A stretch of 64,000 bases of DNA. Origin: Diospyros lotus. Lineage: Eukaryota; Streptophyta; Magnoliopsida; Ericales; Ebenaceae. The translations under genes and the position numbers were made by a program. The notes below the pieces were generated by a model. It ran no database searches. It was not told where the DNA came from and was given only the letters and a program-made list of their open reading frames with translations. The DNA is taken from positions 14,237,787 to 14,301,786 of the forward strand of contig NC_068350.1 in the NCBI RefSeq assembly GCF_014633365.1, written 5' to 3'. The first letter of the stretch is position 1. Every line of letters begins with the position of its first letter. This document shows, piece by piece, positions 23,176 through 34,271 of this stretch.

Positions 23176-23742
23176 TGGGTTGATAGTTCGCATAGCCCAA
23201 TCCGATCAACATACAATAGCTCACAGTCCGTTCAATTATCAGCAAAGTCGCACATCGCTGAAACCCAAGCTCAGACTACGGGAGTAAGTGAGCTCCCAAC
23301 AATACTTTTAGCTCGCTGGCCAATCTGATCAGCTCGTAGGATAAAAATGTCACGTAATAATCGAAGGTAATGCCCACCTGCCTAATCTAAAGCAAACCAA
23401 ATCCCTGATAATGCGGAATCTATTCCTGATTTTGTGGAGCTGATAAAGAAAAATTATCCCAGTAATATTATCCTTCTATATTTAGAAGTCATTAAAATTA
23501 TAAACACCCCACTCTATAAATAGGGGTAAAAAATCATTGTATGGGCAGGATCAATTACATACTGTTACTTTACCAAAATTATCATAAAACAGTCATGAAC
23601 TACGCATCATTCTAGCGAACCACGTAAAAACTCTCTTGCGTATCATTTGTTATTTATGTTGTTTGTTTATTCTCTTTGCATTCGTGTTTATTTTATCAAT
23701 GTGAGTTGACGAATCACGATCTACCAATTCTGAACGTCGACA
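23176..23742 (+). repeat. 3' LTR of the Tat-like element
   Basis: Starts TGGGTTGATAG, ends CGTCGACA; TATA box TATAAATA at 23515-23522. A short purine stretch (GGAAGG) precedes it. It is about 30 bp shorter than the 5' LTR and clearly diverged from it, so the insertion is not recent. Confidence 0.7.
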
Positions 23743-26700
23743 TTTTAATATAATTTCTAGAAAAATTTGGCAGAGTCTCCCCTCTAATTGGACTACACCC
23801 CTATAAGATTGTTTAAAAACACAAAAATATTATATTTCAATATATGCAACATCATCAATTCTCAATGCATCAAATACTTCATAAAATCACAACAAATGAA
23901 TCTGAATCACAGTGTTTTCTCCCATACAGCAAAAAGTACACATGGATCACATCTACAAAAAATTAACCGTTAGGTCAAACTTACAACCTAAACTTTCTAA
24001 GATATACAATTACACTTATTTGTTTCCTCTATAACCCCTTATTAACTTAAGAATCGAAGATCCCTCTAAAGATTGACCTCAAGTAGGTCCAAGTTAGGAA
24101 TATTTATTTGAGATTCGTTAATAAGATTTAAATGCATTAGTTCGAGTATCTTTCTTCCAAAACATAATCTTAAAGTTCCTGAGATTGTCTCATATGTTTA
24201 TATTATTTATGAAATCACAACATGAGTACATATCAAAATAGATCAATGCACATGAAATGCACCACAGATAGTACCCACTTTAGATAATCCTTTTTGTCTC
24301 CTCAATCCTTTTTCAACTTGCATTACTTTGTTAAGGTGATTCTATGAAAAAACAAGTAACACATGCATCAATACTAACAAATTTACTTATTATATTAATT
24401 CTTCTTTTTGTAGCAAAGAACTAAGAAAAAGAATTAGGCATTTTTTACAACAACTAAATAAACAAATTTGGAGGACCTGGGAAAAAATTAGTTGGTAAAG
24501 GAAATTTTTGAACTGTATCTAATATTATCTTTGTACTACAAATTAGTTCTTGAGCTATGAATGCCTCTATTTTGACATTATCTATATACAGACACATATT
24601 TATACACACACACACAAATATAAATATATACAAACATCTTCAGCGGCCGCCAGCCATCACTCCTGACAGACCCCCTCCCTCCCTCTCTCCATCTACCCCC
24701 CTCTCGCTCTTTCTACTACAAACCCCAGCTGTAAAAAAAAAATCTAGAATCAACGATACAGTTGCAGGATGGAAAATGATCGGAATAATACTTGCAAGTG
24801 CAATAGTAAGATGCTTTGAGGCAGCAGCGACGAATGGAGGCGGTGGCAAGGGCGATGACTGAAGGCAAAGGCAGTAGCGACGAACGAAGAAGGAGGCAAT
24901 GATGAAGAATTGAGGCGGTGGCAACGATGACGAACGGAGGTGAAGGTAGTAGTAGTAGCAGCGACGACTGAAGGCGAAGGCGACGATGGATGGATCGACG
25001 ATGGGAGTTCACACATTGAGAGAAAGAGAGAGAGAGGGGGGGGAGGGAGAGGAGGTGAGTTAGGGTTAAATATTTGGGGATTTGGGGAAAGAAGCAGGGG
25101 TACCTCTCACCCACATTTTTGGTTTTTTTTTTAAATATTTATTTTTTAACTAAAAATCAAATAATTTATGAAAATAATATTATTAATTATTTAATCGATA
25201 AAAATAAAATAATTTATGATTATGATAACTAATAAAATAATAATCTAAAATATGGTAATAAAATAATTTAAATTATTGCATCAAATTAATCTTTATTTAA
25301 AAATATTATTATATTATAAATCTAATAATTATAATAAATTATTTTGATATGTTATAAATCTAATAAGTATAAATATAAAATTAAATTTTTTATAAAAATA
25401 ATACTAAATATACTAAATATAAGGTCATATTTGAATACTGTATAGATATTGATGTATATATAGAGAAATGTATATCCTAATCATGTTTGATATATTATTA
25501 TTTTTAATTGAAAAAGTAAATAGAAGCAATAAGTATAATACCAATAGTAAATTATTATACATTTAATATATATTTTAATTTAATTTTTTTCAGATTTAGT
25601 TTACATTTATATATATTTTATTTTTTATTATACATTTTATATAATTTTATATTTAACATTTTTCTGTATTATCTTTATTTTTTATATTATTTACATATAT
25701 ACAACTCTTGTGATTAATTAAAGTGCTATATTAGGATCATATATGTATCACTTTATAAGAACATAAAATGTTAATTTTAATGTATAATTTGATTCATAAT
25801 TTTATTTAATTTCATCTCTTTTATATTAAAATAAATTTATATTATATTTTTAAATTTCGTGTCACCTCAACCATATGAAATTAAGTTAATTCATATATTT
25901 ATAATTAATCAAACAAAGATTACAATTTTTGATTAATTAAACACAATGTAGATAAATATCAGAAACATATGAACTTAAGTTAAATATGAGATGAGGACGA
26001 AGACGAAGATGAAGAGGAGGCGACGGATAGCTTCCATATCAAAAACATTTTCCCAAAGGTGTGTATACTAAATATATTATTAAATAAAATAACAAAGAAG
26101 TGATCATGCTACTGTGAAAACTATAAAATGTTTACATTTATATAGCTGTTCTAATAACACTTTATAAGAACATAAAATATTTGAGTGGAAAACTATAGTT
26201 TTTGACAATCAACTTTTCTAGTTATTCTACAACCGAAATGATTCCAAGTAACATTAATTCCTACTGTGAGAAAAGAAATGATCATGCTTCCATATATGAT
26301 TCATTAACATTTCATTACTTTGTTATGCTTAATTCATCTACCAAGAGAACAAAGTCTTAGATAGGAGCACTAAACAATTCCAATAGTAAATTATTATACA
26401 TTCAACTATTGCAACAAAATAAGACAGTAATGAGGACAATACCAATTGTAAATTATTATACATTTAATATAAATTTCAATTTAAAAAAATTTTCGAATTT
26501 AGTTTACATTTATATATATTTTATTTTAGATTTTATATTTTATATTTTTTTGTATTAATTAAGTACCGAATAGATATATTACACAATGAAGATATATTAT
26601 TCAATGAATAAATGTATTATTAAATAAGGTCGTGTTTGGTGTATACTATTTAAAAAATATACATTCTAATTATGTTTGAGGTATTATTATTTTTAATTCA

Positions 26701-26850
26701 ACAAGTTATTACAAAATCAATGTTTTTATTCTACCTGCTAACTCAGGGTAAATTATTATTACAAAAGAAAATAATGAGTATAGTATCAATAGTAAATTAT
26801 TATACATTCAAAAAAAATTTCACATTTAGTTTATATTTATATATATTTAA
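23743..26850 (-). other. CACTA 5' side: leader-like and AT-rich DNA
   Basis: No recognisable coding region. At 24640-25110 the minus strand reads a CT-rich stretch followed by imperfect repeats of a GTCGTCGC-containing unit, resembling a 5' leader of the CACTA genes. The ORFs there are low-complexity. From 25115 to 26850 the DNA is very AT-rich. Parts such as CAATAGTAAATTATTATACATT recur near 25544, 26380, 26443 and 26787. Confidence 0.45.
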
Positions 26851-27504
26851 TTAGAAATTCAAATTAGCGACGGACTACCCGTCTCTAAAATAAATTAAAA
26901 ATATTTTTATAATAATCTAAATATATTTTTAAAACAAAAAATAAAAGAAAAATTAAAATTTAGCGACGAAAAAATAATTGCGTCACTAATGCTAAAAAAT
27001 AAAAAAAAATCATGTAATTAGTGATGAAAATTTGTTTCCTTTGCTAACTACAATTTTTTTTATTTTTTTATTTTTAAAATTTAGCAACAGACTAATATTT
27101 TGGTTGCTAAATTTTAAAAATAAAAAAGTAATTTCTTTTATGTAATTAGCGACGGAAAGATTTTTCGTCCCAATTCTCAGTGACAAAAAAATGTTCTGTC
27201 GTTATATTCAGTGACGGAATAAATTTTTCGTCACTAATTACAAAAAAAAAAAATATTTTGTTTTTTATTTTTAAAATTTAGCGACAGATTGAAATTTTCG
27301 TCGCTAATTTAAAAAAAAATTGTTTTAGATTTTTTTTTTATGACTTTAGCAATGGAATACTGTTCCGTCGCTAATTTGCGTCACTAAGTTTATGAAATTA
27401 TTTTCCTGTGATCTGTCGCAATCCATCATTGTTTCGTTTCTATATAGCGACGGAAACTTCAGTTGCAAAAAATTTCGTCGCTAAATCTTAAATTTCTTGT
27501 AGTG
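26851..27504. repeat. CACTA right end: subterminal repeats and inverted repeat
   Basis: At least ten copies of a TTAGCGACGGA / TCCGTCGCTAA motif in both orientations, often facing each other with about 10-30 bp between. The last 30 bp form the right terminal inverted repeat ending TTGTAGTG, followed by the target copy AGG. Confidence 0.85.
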
Positions 27505-27507
27505 AGG

Positions 27508-27715
27508 TTAGGTATGATGATGAGGATTTCAATATAATTTTGTTATGTTCTGTACCAGCTTCGTATTCAACTTTCAAAGACACCATACTCTATAGTTGTA
27601 ATACTCTCACCCTAGATGAAATTTATGATGCTATGTTCTCAAAAGAGAAAATTGATAAGCAGTCATTGGGGATTTTTGAAAACCAGGGGAAAGGTTTGTT
27701 GATTCAAGGGAGAAC
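27508..27715 (+). pseudogene. Copia gag, second segment
   Basis: Continues the frame broken at 6207 (SME then V-R-Y-D-D-E-D). It shows LLCSVPASYSTFKDTILYS, LTLDEIYDAMFSKEK and the GRGLLI-like GKGLLIQGRT. Typical of the middle of Copia gag. No stop inside this part. It is cut after GRT by the LTR at 27716 and resumes at 28919. Confidence 0.8.
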
Positions 27716-28913
27716 TGATAGAATTGAACTGATATGGCACACACCAAGAGGGGGGTGAATTGGTATAATTAAAAAAAATTCTTTTGAGAAGTAAAAATAT
27801 TTTGGTCAAAGAAAAATCTATCACTGAATAAGCAAAGTCAATAGAGCAAGGATGCAAACATAAAATAGAAAGGATGAAAAGCAGTGAAGACACAGATTTA
27901 TAGTGGTTCAGCCTTCCAAGCTTAGTCCATTACCTTAACTATCCACTAAGGATTTTAAAAACAATTTCACTATCAAACCCCCTACTCAATATGAGCAGGT
28001 CCTCTAGTCCTTGACTAGGCTGAGTTACAACCTCCCAATTTAATGAGCCCTCTAGCTACTGCTAGGAAAAATACAGAAGATGAAGTAGAGATTCTAAGAG
28101 TACAACTCTTAGTTACAAGCTCTCTCTTTAAATGAATGATCGAGGCTTAAAAGAATAGAACAGTAAGATATCAAAGCCTCTTAAATGGAAATACAGAGAG
28201 AAAAAAGTAAACGCTCGATGTAATAGTGAAGGCACAGTCGTTTAAGATATTCAATGTGATTCAACAGCTTTCAATGCGTCTTCAACCACCTATTTATAGT
28301 TGATGGTAGGCAAGTTCAAAATTTGGACCGTTGTGGGTGGTTGGGCGAGCATTTAATGCGTCAAAAACTAGTCGTTATAAGTTTCTGTGAAACACATAGT
28401 CGACAGAGAAAATAGGTTAGTCGACTATTTTATCAAATAAAGCTAAGTATAGTCGACAGACAGAAAGTGATAGTCGACAGATGCCTCACATAGTCGACAG
28501 ATCAAACCAGCATAGTCGACTATCCTTATACATAGTCGACTATTCTTAACAGCATAGTCGACTATTCTAAAACATAATCAACAGAATGAAACACATAGTC
28601 GACTATCCTTTTGAAAACATAGAAAACTTTAACAAATCCTCATTTTGATCTTTTTCAAAGCAAGTTGAGATTATCAAAAGTATATTTTGAAATAAACATC
28701 ACTCAACCAAACTCAATATTTCTTCTATAGGATTTCATATCTTGCTTCAAAATTCATGTATTACAAATTTGTTTTCTCATTCATATAATCCATACCTTGC
28801 TTCAAAATTCACATATTAAAAAGTTATTTTCTCATTTATATAATCCATATTGTAGAGATTGATTTTCATATAGTCATTATCAAAACCATTTTATTACTAA
28901 GAGTAAAATATCA
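27716..28913 (-). repeat. Solo LTR of the same family as the 56908 element
   Basis: Flanked by a perfect 5-bp target duplication AGAAC (27711-27715 and 28914-28918). Minus-strand start TGATATTTTACTCTT and end region GGTGTGTGCCATATCA match the LTRs at 56908 and 60154. Minus-strand TATAAATAGG near 28298-28307. Nine exact GTCGAC plus variants lie at 28395-28605, upstream of that TATA box. No internal region, so a solo LTR. Confidence 0.85.
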
Positions 28914-28918
28914 AGAAC

Positions 28919-29350
28919 GCAATATAGAAATTCTGATGGTAAAAGAAAAAGTAGATCCAAGTCCATGAACAAAGAAAAAACTTGTAATTACTGTAAGAAG
29001 AAATAACGCATAAAGAATGAGTGTTATAAGGTACATAACAAACTTAAGAGACAAGAATTTAACCAGAAAAGAAAACAACTAGAAACTTTCAGTGAAACCA
29101 ATGTTGTTGAAAATAACAGTAATGATGGGGAACTTGTGGTGGTTACTAACGAGGTTACTAAACCTAGCGAAGATTAGATCCTCAACACAGCATGCACGTT
29201 TCATAATCTCCTAATAGGGATTGGTTTTGACATATAAAATTTTGACTTTTGGTGACGTGTTGATGAGTAATAATTCTTTTTATAAAATTGCTAGCATCGG
29301 AATAGTTAAAATTAATGAGATCTAACACATAGTTACTAAGTTTGTGAGTT
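28919..29350 (+). pseudogene. Copia gag zinc knuckle and start of protease
   Basis: The frame continues from GRT (QYRNSDGKRKSRSK). The zinc knuckle reads CNYCKKK, then a stop where GH is expected, then IKNECYK, so the histidine region is damaged. The protease start follows as EDxILNTACTFHNL: the usual D in ILDTA is N. After about 29230 only weak traces remain (NRDWF) and many stops. No downstream pol. Confidence 0.7.
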
Positions 29351-29390
29351 TGTTAGTCCATGACTCTCGCTTAGTCGGGACATTAGCTAA

Positions 29391-30290
29391 TGAAAAGATT
29401 ATAGCACACAGTAATCATAAACTATAATATGTTCACTTGAAGTAATATTTCACTACCTCCTATACTGTTCTGAATTGCTGCTAGGAGCTATTCAAAAACT
29501 CTTGGAACATCGTTGGGATTTGGGAAAGTTTTGGTGATGGGTCAAGGGATTGACTAATACTGAAAAGGGTTTTAGTGTTATCTGATTGTTAGCGGGTAGT
29601 GAACCTAGAAAGCCACACACTATATAGTGTTGTGTTTAGTATTGCCATCGTGTGCCCAAAATTTCTCTAGAAGTTGTTGGTCAAAAGTTGACCCTTGGCC
29701 CCCTACCAATAATGCATAGTGTATAGTGCATAGTAAAATTGCATGATTGCACATCATTATTAAAGGGGAGGCGGTAGCCATGAGAGAGATTTCAATATGG
29801 GGAAGGAGAGAAGAAATAAAAAAAGGCAGTACAGAAATTTGCTTCCCACATGTGCAATTCTTTTCTTCTTCTTTCTCTTTCCTCTACTTCCTCTAAAAAT
29901 CTTTTGTTGCCATAGAAATTATACATGTGAAGGTCACGCATGTTGGAGACTCAAGAACTAGTGATATGCGGAACCTTTGTATTTAGCATGAGAAAATGTG
30001 ACTAGAATGATACCATTCGACATACTAGGTGTGGACCGACTAGGACCACCACATCTTGAGGTGGATTCAGTCTCAGTACAAAAATCATTTCTGTACACCA
30101 TCCTTACATCGGACAACAGGTATACATTTATTTATGTATTTATTTGATAAATATGCATGTTGCTTAAATACCTAAGATAGTGTATGACATGTATATTATA
30201 TTTCGCTGCATGTATCAGATATATGGTAAAAAAATTATTTTTGCCCGTACCACCGTACATGTGATTCTCTTCACTACAAACTTCTCCCCT
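29391..30290. other. Unassigned, no gene seen
   Basis: No recognisable domain in six frames. Contains short direct repeats such as GCATAGTGTATAGTGCATAG (29714-29733). It may be the flank of the Tork element or part of an LTR; no ends were found. Confidence 0.3.
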
Positions 30291-30900
30291 GGCCCCCACA
30301 TCCCTCTTAAATTTATCCACTAGACGACTTGAAAAATCATGCCCCTATAGAAAAACTGTCAATAGCCCGAAGGCATTTATCAACAGCTAGAGGCCAGCCT
30401 TCATGAACGATCGACAAACTCAACACTATCAGTTGATAGTTTTCTCATTTTCCCTCCAAAACAGTCGACAGACTACATGGAACGGGTGATCGGTAAAAGC
30501 TAATTTCTCCTCAAACATCCTAAAACCGCCTTGAATGGTCGATAGCCTTAACACCATTTGTCGACCGCCAACACTTATTGCATTAAACGGTCGACAGCTA
30601 GCAGCTTCCTCCTTTTACGATGTTACCTTCTACCTCATTGCTCCAACCCGCAATCCCACATATGATACCTCTATATACATTTACACACATACACGCTTGT
30701 CTTATGACTGGTGACCCCACATCCACTTACTCCATTTGACTTTTCCAATATTCAACATCTTTGCTTCCTCCTTTAACTTTGATTACTCAATACCAAATTT
30801 AACTTCTTTTACTTTTGACTATTCAAACATCTCATGTGACTTTCCACTTAGCCCACAAATAACTAGTAAGACATAGTTAAATCAACATAGAATTAATCAA
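30291..30900 (+). repeat. LTR-like region with GTCGAC-type palindrome cluster
   Basis: Eight palindrome-like sites around GTCGAC, GTCGATAG or GATCGAC lie at 30345-30605. They precede a TATA-like CTATATAC near 30671, the same order as in the SIRE-like LTRs. LTR ends could not be set, so the element is inferred only. Confidence 0.4.
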
Positions 30901-32190
30901 CTTATTCCTTCCCATTCATTCTCTTCCCAAACTGTCGAGTCATTACACTAAGTCGCTCTTGCAAGCTATCTAAGTGTATCGCTATTGACACTTTCCTAAC
31001 GATAGCAGTTCACTCCTCTTCCCTAGGACCCCTCGAGTTCCATGAGTCAAGGATATAGAAGGATCGTGCAAAATCTTTGGAAATTCTACCTCTTAAGACA
31101 GAGGGCCTCATCCGTGGAGAGATTATAATATTAGTAGGGGGTCACTTAGAAGCCATTTTACCTCGAAGGAGTTAAGTTTTTGGTGAGCAATCTTCCGAAG
31201 AATAAAAAAATCCAGGGTCGAGAGTAGCAAAGAGTCTCTAGGATGATCGAGAGTCTTCGGGGGAAAAATGTGGCCCATTGGGGACCACTTCCTATTTATA
31301 GCCCAAGCCTTTAGTAAGCCAAGCATTGTGAGTCCTTAGAGACTCTCCCCCAATGAGTCATTTGGCACTCACTTTTTTGTACTATTTCCTTCGCCTTTTA
31401 AGCCAAGGTAAAAGTGGAGAGCTATTATTGTGGGGTGCCCTAAAATTTTCCTAAGTCTATGAATCATAGTTCCTTAGGTAGCCTCCAAGATGATAGCTCT
31501 CGGGCCCCCCGAAAGGTCCATTGGGAGCAGTTTGGCCTCATTCATTTTGCTAAGTCCAAAGACACCATTTAGGTCTCCCGAATGAAAGCCATCTAGTGGC
31601 CTCAAAGCCCTTTTCAAGACTACCCAGACCCTCTAACCTCTCTTTGCATATGCTTCTCGACGCATCTTTTGGACCTATCCATGGGTCCCACATGTTCATC
31701 TATAAATATTAGTCTCTTTGAAGGAAAATGGATCTTTCTCCCAACTCTCACGAGCCATTTGGATCTAACCCTATCTCTCTCTAGAACTTATCTGGAATGC
31801 CCCTAACTACTCTTCGGGACTTACAAAAGATATTATCTAACATATACATTGGACATAAGACATTCACATGCATATTCTTGGACATCACCTTTGGACTGTT
31901 GCCTGACTTAGGCATTGGAAAGCCCACGTAGGGGAGTCTCTCACATGCCTTTCTGACATCCCTTGTGCTCATAGGCTAAGGCAAAACCGTGATCTACAAA
32001 GGCTCATCTCCCCAAAGACTCTTGGGGCATCCCATTATCGTCGCCGTGAAGACCCCATCTAGGCAAGCTGTCTCGAAGGCCCCAAGACCCTTTCCGGGCT
32101 CTAATTGTTTTGGCCTTCTAGAATTGCAGCTCCAACTTGGATCAAACCCGATTGACCTCACCGGCAACGTCATAGACCCTCAGCTTTGAT
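30901..32190 (-). other. Unassigned, LTR-like with minus-strand TATA
   Basis: GC-richer than its surroundings and pyrimidine-rich on the plus strand. Minus-strand GGGCTATAAATAGGAAGTGG lies near 31286-31305, a good TATA context. No coding domain, no ends and no target duplication found. It could be a long LTR or an untranslated region of an unknown gypsy element. Confidence 0.3.
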
Positions 32191-32264
32191 GAAGGACTTT
32201 ACTTTGGCTGATCTAAGAAAAATAAATATAATCGTTGTAATTTGACAACAACAGATGAAAAAAG

Positions 32265-33215
32265 TGTGAACTATCAACTTATTAAGTATGAAATCAATAA
32301 ATTTATCTATCAATGTCATAATTAGAGTTGTGCAACCAATTTGAACTAGACCTGAACCAGAACTTTTAATTTGAAGATCAAATATCACCTAGCGACCAAA
32401 GTGACATGGTCGCATTTGGTCAAGTCTAGTCTAAATTGATCTAATAAATTAATTTTATTTGTATTTAATATAAATTTAAAATATACATATACACATAAAT
32501 ATATACAAGGATTCGAGCAAAATTAACAAGAATTTAACATTTAATATTTGGTTCAACAAAACATTTGAACTTCAAATATATATATATATATGCACACACA
32601 TTTGATTTTCAATTTGGACTACACTTGAGTGAAAATTAAAAATTATTATTTTTTGAAATAAAAATCAAAGCAAGATAAATTGATCTTGAACCGAATAAAT
32701 ATTTTTAAATTAATCTAATTCAATTTTTTATTTTGTTGAAATTTGCACATCCTTACACCTAATTTAATTTTCATAATTCTAATTTTCACACCCAAAAAAC
32801 TATAAATATTTCTTTAAAGAATTAACAATACATCCTCACAAAATTATTAATGATTTTTTAAAATTATAAATATTTTAAAATATTTTTAAATTAATAATTT
32901 AAGAATAATTTTATTAATTTTTTAAAAACATTATTAATTTTATAAATATCAAAATTAAATGTATCTACTATCAACTATTTAATTTTTACCTCAAAGATAG
33001 GTTAAAGAAAAGAATAATGTTAGAAATTATAATTGATTATGTATTTTTTTTATTAAAAAAATTATATATAATTTTTTTTAATATATTTTTTTAATAAAAA
33101 TGCAACGTATCATTATTATCAATACTCCTAAAATTACTTTTAAAACAGGTGCAGTAATTTTTGACTTCAATGCTATCTGGCCACTGTTAAGTGAAGCAAA
33201 TACAGCAGCAGCAAC
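32265..33215. repeat. Dispersed duplication, copy A
   Basis: Aligns over about 950 bp with 50163-51465 (copy B) after removal of the solo LTR in copy B. Good matches include TTATTAAGTATGAAATCAAT at the start and ATCTGGCCACTGTTAAGTG near the end. AT-rich, no conserved ORF; an insertion of 7 bases near the end shifts any frame. Confidence 0.75.
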
Positions 33216-33624
33216 ACTGATCACCGTCCCTCCCTCCAGGCTCCAGCTGTTACTGCGCCAGTACAAATGCGACGCACGCACCCCAATAAAGCAGCTACTC
33301 GTTTGAATGGAAAATAAACCCCCAATAAATGACACTCCCTCCCTCCAGCTGTTAACAATATCGTTCTGGAAATTTAACGTGTGTGGTATCTCTGCGGCCC
33401 GTCCTCTAATATAACATTTATATGATATTAATAAATTGAGAGGAAAGTGTAGGTCCATGAGAGAACTCACACACCTACCCCTAAAACTGTGTCCAATGCG
33501 ACTAACCTAACTGTAATTATATCATTTTAGTATTTTTAAAATATTTTTATTTTAAAATATTAAAAAAATAAAATAAATATTTTCATCTCGTTTTGTGACT
33601 TTAAACATATTTTACTACGATTTA
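33216..33624. other. Spacer, no gene seen
   Basis: Contains two copies of a CCCTCCCTCCAG...CTGTTA motif (about 33226-33254 and 33324-33347). Otherwise AT-rich. Flanks the Tat-like element. Confidence 0.35.
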
Positions 33625-34153
33625 TGTTCTTTTCTAGACAAATAGAGCAATTGGAGGCGAGCTGCAATGGCGAGGGACAGACTCCAATGATTGGTCTGTT
33701 AGGAGGGGATTGTCACCTATAAGCACTCCGATACTCGAGTAAGTAAGAGAGTAAAAATTACAGAGTATCAGGGGGTTAGAGAGAAGAACATACCTTATCT
33801 CTGAAGATACCTGGTTCATATAGAATGAGAAGAGATTTTCTTGCATGCATGCGTCATGTGTTTACAGGGTGATGGGACTGAGTATTCGGCGCCGGTAGAG
33901 ATTCCTAGACGATAGCATGACATCGATGGAAACCTCATTAATGTGGATGAGATCCGCCATAAATAAGTATGGGATTTGCCATAAATGAGAATGAGATCTT
34001 GAGCGAGCGCGCGGAAAGCATATCGTTGTAATGATACTACTGCAGGCTGGAGCAGGGCTAGGGTCGAGCCAAGATTGGGCCAAGGGTCGTGGGCCAAGAT
34101 TGGTCTGAGATTGGGTCAGGGGCCATGGGCCAAGATTGGGCTGGTATGGTCCA
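33625..34153 (-). repeat. 3' LTR of the second Tat-like element
   Basis: Plus-strand ends TGTTCTTTT and GGTCCA. Aligns with 43613-44116. The adjoining minus-strand purine tract CTTGGGGGGTTG (34154-34165) is a good polypurine tract. Contains GCCAAGATTGGGC repeats near 34065-34145. Confidence 0.8.
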
Positions 34154-34271
34154 CAACCCCCCAAGACAGATGTTCGAGAAGTGAGCGTTCGAGCTAGAGA
34201 AGATTTCGTCGCTTCTAACCAAGCCTGAGAGTTGTGTTGGCGTCAGCACTTGGTTAAGATGGAGGGTCGAG

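Larger units (their letters stand above)
11373..23742 (+). mobile_element. Ty3/gypsy element, Tat-like lineage, dead
   Basis: Order: 5' LTR (11373-11971), gag (from 11985), protease, reverse transcriptase, RNase H, a second RNase H, integrase (to 19668), then a long tail with an antisense gene (20480-22500) and 3' LTR (23176-23742). Two RNase H regions and an extra tail ORF fit the Tat lineage. The coding region is full of stops. A 1.86-kb solo LTR interrupts gag. No target-site duplication was found at the ends. It sits inside the CACTA transposon. Confidence 0.8.
6208..27504 (-). mobile_element. CACTA (En/Spm) DNA transposon carrying other elements
   Basis: Left end CATTACAAGAA and, reversed, right end CACTACAAGAAATTT form imperfect terminal inverted repeats of about 30 bp. 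A 3-bp target duplication AGG flanks it (6205-6207 and 27505-27507), the size expected for CACTA elements. Subterminal regions are full of GCGACGG-type repeats in both orientations. Two transposon genes lie on the minus strand: a transposase remnant with transposase-associated and DUF4216 parts (9074-9660) and a Transposase_24 type gene (7523-9070). Inside sit a Cassandra-like LTR, a SIRE-type LTR and a whole gypsy element. Without these it would be roughly 7 kb. Confidence 0.9.
1896..29390 (+). mobile_element. Tork-like Copia element, split by nested insertions
   Basis: Order on the plus strand: LTR (1896-3441, split), primer binding site (3445), leader (3442-3844 and 5495-5798), gag (5799-6207, 27508-27715, 28919-about 29160), start of protease (to about 29350). 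After 29350-29390 no Copia integrase, reverse transcriptase or 3' LTR is seen, so the 3' boundary is a guess. Insertions into it: LTRs at 2071-3180, 3845-5494, 27716-28913 and the CACTA transposon 6208-27504. The gag frame is restored when the CACTA and the 27716 LTR are removed with one target copy. Confidence 0.7.

Noticed and set aside
24640..25114. Several overlapping ORFs on both strands
   Set aside because: Low-complexity CT/GA repeats; translation gives Leu/Ser/Pro or charged runs only.
33078..33470. 130-codon minus-strand ORF in duplication copy A
   Set aside because: Copy B has a 7-base insertion that breaks the frame in the shared part; no domain seen.
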